Source: Planctomycetota bacterium | GTDB lineage: Bacteria; Planctomycetota; Phycisphaerae; WQYP01 | DNA length: 62,826 bases | Assembly: GCA_021851715.1 (NCBI GenBank) | Contig: JAJZCR010000014.1 | Location: 1-62,826 of the forward strand | Direction: 5' to 3' | Part shown: positions 61,027 to 62,826 of the stretch, one piece after another | Position numbering within the stretch: position 1 is the stretch's first letter | How the letters are laid out: each line of letters begins with the position of its first letter | The notes under the pieces: generated by a model | Databases searched by the model: none | Told to the model about the DNA's origin: nothing | What the model saw: the letters and a program-made list of their open reading frames with translations, nothing else | Position numbers and translations under genes: made by a program

Positions 61027-62430
61027 TTACCTCCAGCCTGGATCAGTCGTGGGATACCGCAGAATCACCCGCGGGATGCTGACGCCGCGCAACTCCGTCA
61101 CGAGGAGCCCGTTACCATTCCAACCGGCCAACTCGCCCGCCGTCAACGGCCGCAGTCCCGCCATCAGGCGGATCGAGGCCAAAAGCTTGCGGGCAAGCGG
61201 TGCCAACAGCGTGTCCTGTGCGCCGTTGAAAATCGGACCGCCCGGCACCAGTTCCAGGGCAACGCCCCTCAAAAATTTCGGCACCTTGGTCTGGATTCGG
61301 CAGAGGTATGCAGGCTGCAGACGGCTCGGCCAAGTCCGTGCGGGGACGAGGACTCCAAGAGGGAACGCAACAATCGTAGCACCGCGCCAACCGGGGAGGC
61401 CAGCCTCCCGCGCCGCCATCCAAAATGGTGCGGACAACGCGGATATGCGTGACCTCGATCCCAAGGCGCGCAAAACGGCGTTGCCCCGTCGCATGGCGTC
61501 CCGATGCACGTTGCCGGAGGGCGACCCGACGGCCCGCAGGACGCCCGCCACAGCCTTCAGTTCGCCGCGAGCCCCAGTCGCCCGCACAACCGACATGAAC
61601 TGCCAGCTGCCCTCGCGGGAATTGGCAAGCCTGATCCATTTCTGCGGGTCGCGCAGCACGACCACACCGATCGCAATGTGCCCAAGGTCAATGTAGGCGT
61701 CGTAACGCTCCCATCGCGACCCGCGTGGCCCACCGTAGAAGCAGTTGGCCATCGTATACACGAATGCCTTGTTGGTCCGCGCGAGGTGCCAGAATCTGGC
61801 CCACGCGGCAACAGGCTGAGGCTTGAAGGGGAACGCCCTGCGCAACGCACCGAGAAAGCGCCTCAGCGGCCAGTTCCCCCGTATCCCCGCGGCGACGATG
61901 CTCATGTATTTGTCCTGGAGACGCGATTCCAAGGTCGCCGCCCGCGGCAGATTCTGCATATCCACGTAAGGGGCCATGTTGGGACGGTAACGAGCGACGA
62001 ACGCCCGCAACAGCCGATAGCTCAGATACCGCCGGGCGACGCCCGAGAGACCCGCCAAATACAGCCGCTTCCCGGGATCTGCCCCGCGTTTTACCCAAGC
62101 TCCGTCGCTGGGCAACATGCCGAAGGGAGGCCCCGGTGAGGCCGATGGACCCCGCCCCCATCGGCGGAAAGCGCGGCGGGCAAGTGCCAGGCCTTGGTGA
62201 TAGCCCACGCCCGTGAGGCTCCGCACTGTCACGGGGCGGCCTCGGAACCAAAGAAGTACCTTCGCCTTGGCCCGCAGCGGTACGGATAGTGCCCGCGCCG
62301 GCCGCGCGCACGCGTACTGTATTGCGAGGCCAGCGCACGCCAGAACGCCGAGGGTCGTGCTCGCCCGCCATAGGCGGGCTCCGGTGCCACCCCCGGCTTT
62401 CACCGAGGACATTGTGCATTGTCGCGTCAT
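61027..62430 (-). CDS. secreted protein, unknown function, Arg/Ala-rich
   Basis: 467 residues. The signal peptide is around residues 20-48 (LWRASTTLGVLACAGLAIQY). The mature part is rich in Arg, Ala and Gly and poor in Lys (FLGALRRAFPFKPQPVAAWA; MANCFYGGPRGSRWERYDAY; YIDLGHIAIGVVVLRDPQKW). No family recognised. The DNA looks more GC-rich than that of the neighbours by eye. ATG at 62430 overlaps the stop of the small gene at 62427 as ATGA and has AAAGGAG 7 bases upstream. First of two coupled secreted-protein genes. Confidence 0.75.
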   Translation of the reverse strand: MTRQCTMSSVKAGGGTGARLWRASTTLGVLACAGLAIQYACARPARALSVPLRAKAKVLLWFRGRPVTVRSLTGVGYHQGLALARRAFRRWGRGPSASPGPPFGMLPSDGAWVKRGADPGKRLYLAGLSGVARRYLSYRLLRAFVARYRPNMAPYVDMQNLPRAATLESRLQDKYMSIVAAGIRGNWPLRRFLGALRRAFPFKPQPVAAWARFWHLARTNKAFVYTMANCFYGGPRGSRWERYDAYIDLGHIAIGVVVLRDPQKWIRLANSREGSWQFMSVVRATGARGELKAVAGVLRAVGSPSGNVHRDAMRRGNAVLRALGSRSRISALSAPFWMAAREAGLPGWRGATIVAFPLGVLVPARTWPSRLQPAYLCRIQTKVPKFLRGVALELVPGGPIFNGAQDTLLAPLARKLLASIRLMAGLRPLTAGELAGWNGNGLLVTELRGVSIPRVILRYPTTDPGWR

Positions 62431-62594
62431 GGTAAACTCCTTTCACCGACATTATGCCAGCTTTGGCCTGTGTCCACCATTCTTGGGGAAGCCCAAATTT
62501 TCCGATAGACTTTCCGCCCATGCGCTGCGGCATACGTCGCCATCGCCTTGTTTGGCTGGCTATCAATCCGCTGCTGAATCGGTACCCTATTCAT
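62427..62594 (-). CDS. small gene Y', shortened paralogue of the gene at 59295
   Basis: 55 residues beginning MNRVPIQQRIDSQPNKAMAT, YAAAHGRK, then a segment that in another frame reads SIGKFGLPQEWW, matching the C-terminal FGLSMEWF of gene Y. It has therefore lost ~60 internal codons and shifted frame. Its stop overlaps the ATG of the 467-residue gene (ATGA), so in its present form it may serve as a translational leader for that gene. Confidence 0.5.
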   Translation of the reverse strand: MNRVPIQQRIDSQPNKAMATYAAAHGRKVYRKIWASPRMVDTGQSWHNVGERSLP

Positions 62595-62707
62595 ACGCCG
62601 GTAACATACCCGCCACCACGCGGGGGATGTCAAGTCCTGATCTAAAGTTGTCACATTATTGTTCACTGTTCGCATCCAAATTTAGCTTCCATCGAGGGTT
62701 TGTTTTT

Positions 62708-62774
62708 GGGGGTGCCTGCGCAGCGCAGGGAGGGCGAGCGCAGCGAGTCCGACCGTAGCGGAGCTGGCACCCCC
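62708..62774. repeat. GC-rich palindromic element
   Basis: GGGGGTGCC (62708-62716) and GGCACCCCC (62766-62774) are inverted arms around a 49-base G/C-rich core containing CTGCGCAGCGCAG and GAGCGCAGCGAG. The build is that of a dispersed palindromic repeat or a hairpin RNA. Only one copy is present here. From 62626 to the window end I see no coding region. Confidence 0.55.
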
Positions 62775-62826
62775 ACGCGGCGAGGTTCCCAACCCCCGTC
62801 GGGGACGCCGCCGTTTGCTTCTTTGC

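Noticed and set aside
1..62826. CRISPR array, prophage or plasmid origin
   Set aside because: No regularly spaced repeats, phage structural genes, integrase or replication genes were seen.

Overview
The window looks like chromosomal DNA of a Planctomycetota bacterium, most likely of the Phycisphaerae type. The grounds are PEP-CTERM-anchored autotransporter-like proteins, prepilin-like proteins of the H-X9-DG class, GntR/LacI-type hybrid regulators, an AraC regulator divergent from a phytanoyl-CoA dioxygenase, many secreted proteins with planctomycete-style repeats, and a moderately high GC content. This is inference from gene content; there is no rRNA in the window.

Left region (1-14 kb, all on the minus strand): a partial GntR regulator, a small putative lipoprotein, and an array of surface-protein modules. 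Each full module is a PEP-CTERM adhesin gene, a GGGCCGGG-stem terminator, and a prepilin-like gene. Two PEP-CTERM genes (3.36 kb each) are almost perfectly identical. Four prepilin-like genes are present, one of which has lost its membrane helix, and fragments of a further PEP-CTERM gene and a further prepilin gene remain between them. The array has clearly been reshuffled by duplication, deletion and probably gene conversion. A very large heparinase II/III-like protein (14.2-18.4 kb) follows, divergent from a GntR/LacI hybrid regulator.

Middle region (20-34.6 kb): housekeeping and envelope genes. These are glutamate racemase with an overlapping HEAT lipoprotein, a TPR lipoprotein, MarR plus WrbA, two tandem and nearly identical secreted alpha/alpha-toroid (prenyltransferase/squalene-oxidase repeat) proteins, a YqjM-type ene-reductase, a GT-C membrane glycosyltransferase, phosphatidylserine synthase, gamma-carbonic anhydrase, and a 37-residue basic protein that only a manual reading of the minus strand reveals.

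Uronate cluster (34.9-41.4 kb, plus strand): six closely spaced genes (aldo/keto reductase, zinc alcohol dehydrogenase, tagaturonate epimerase UxaE, PfkB sugar kinase, Ldh2-type dehydrogenase, SDR) that together suggest catabolism of hexuronates or keto-deoxy sugars. This fits with the polysaccharide-lyase-like protein further left.

Right region (41.4-62.8 kb): rfbBCA for dTDP-sugar synthesis without rfbD, a coiled-coil lipoprotein, MurQ, a methyltransferase, a cupin, PhyH/AraC, a secreted PQQ-type beta-propeller, a rhodanese divergent from a JAMM peptidase, a large secreted toroid protein, trmB, a candidate structured RNA with a three-way junction, tRNA-Pro(TGG), a broken four-helix-bundle gene, a VWA-like secreted protein, and a minus-strand cluster of unrecognised secreted proteins. 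In that last cluster two diverged copies of a small gene share a conserved start region. No CRISPR array or transposase was seen.
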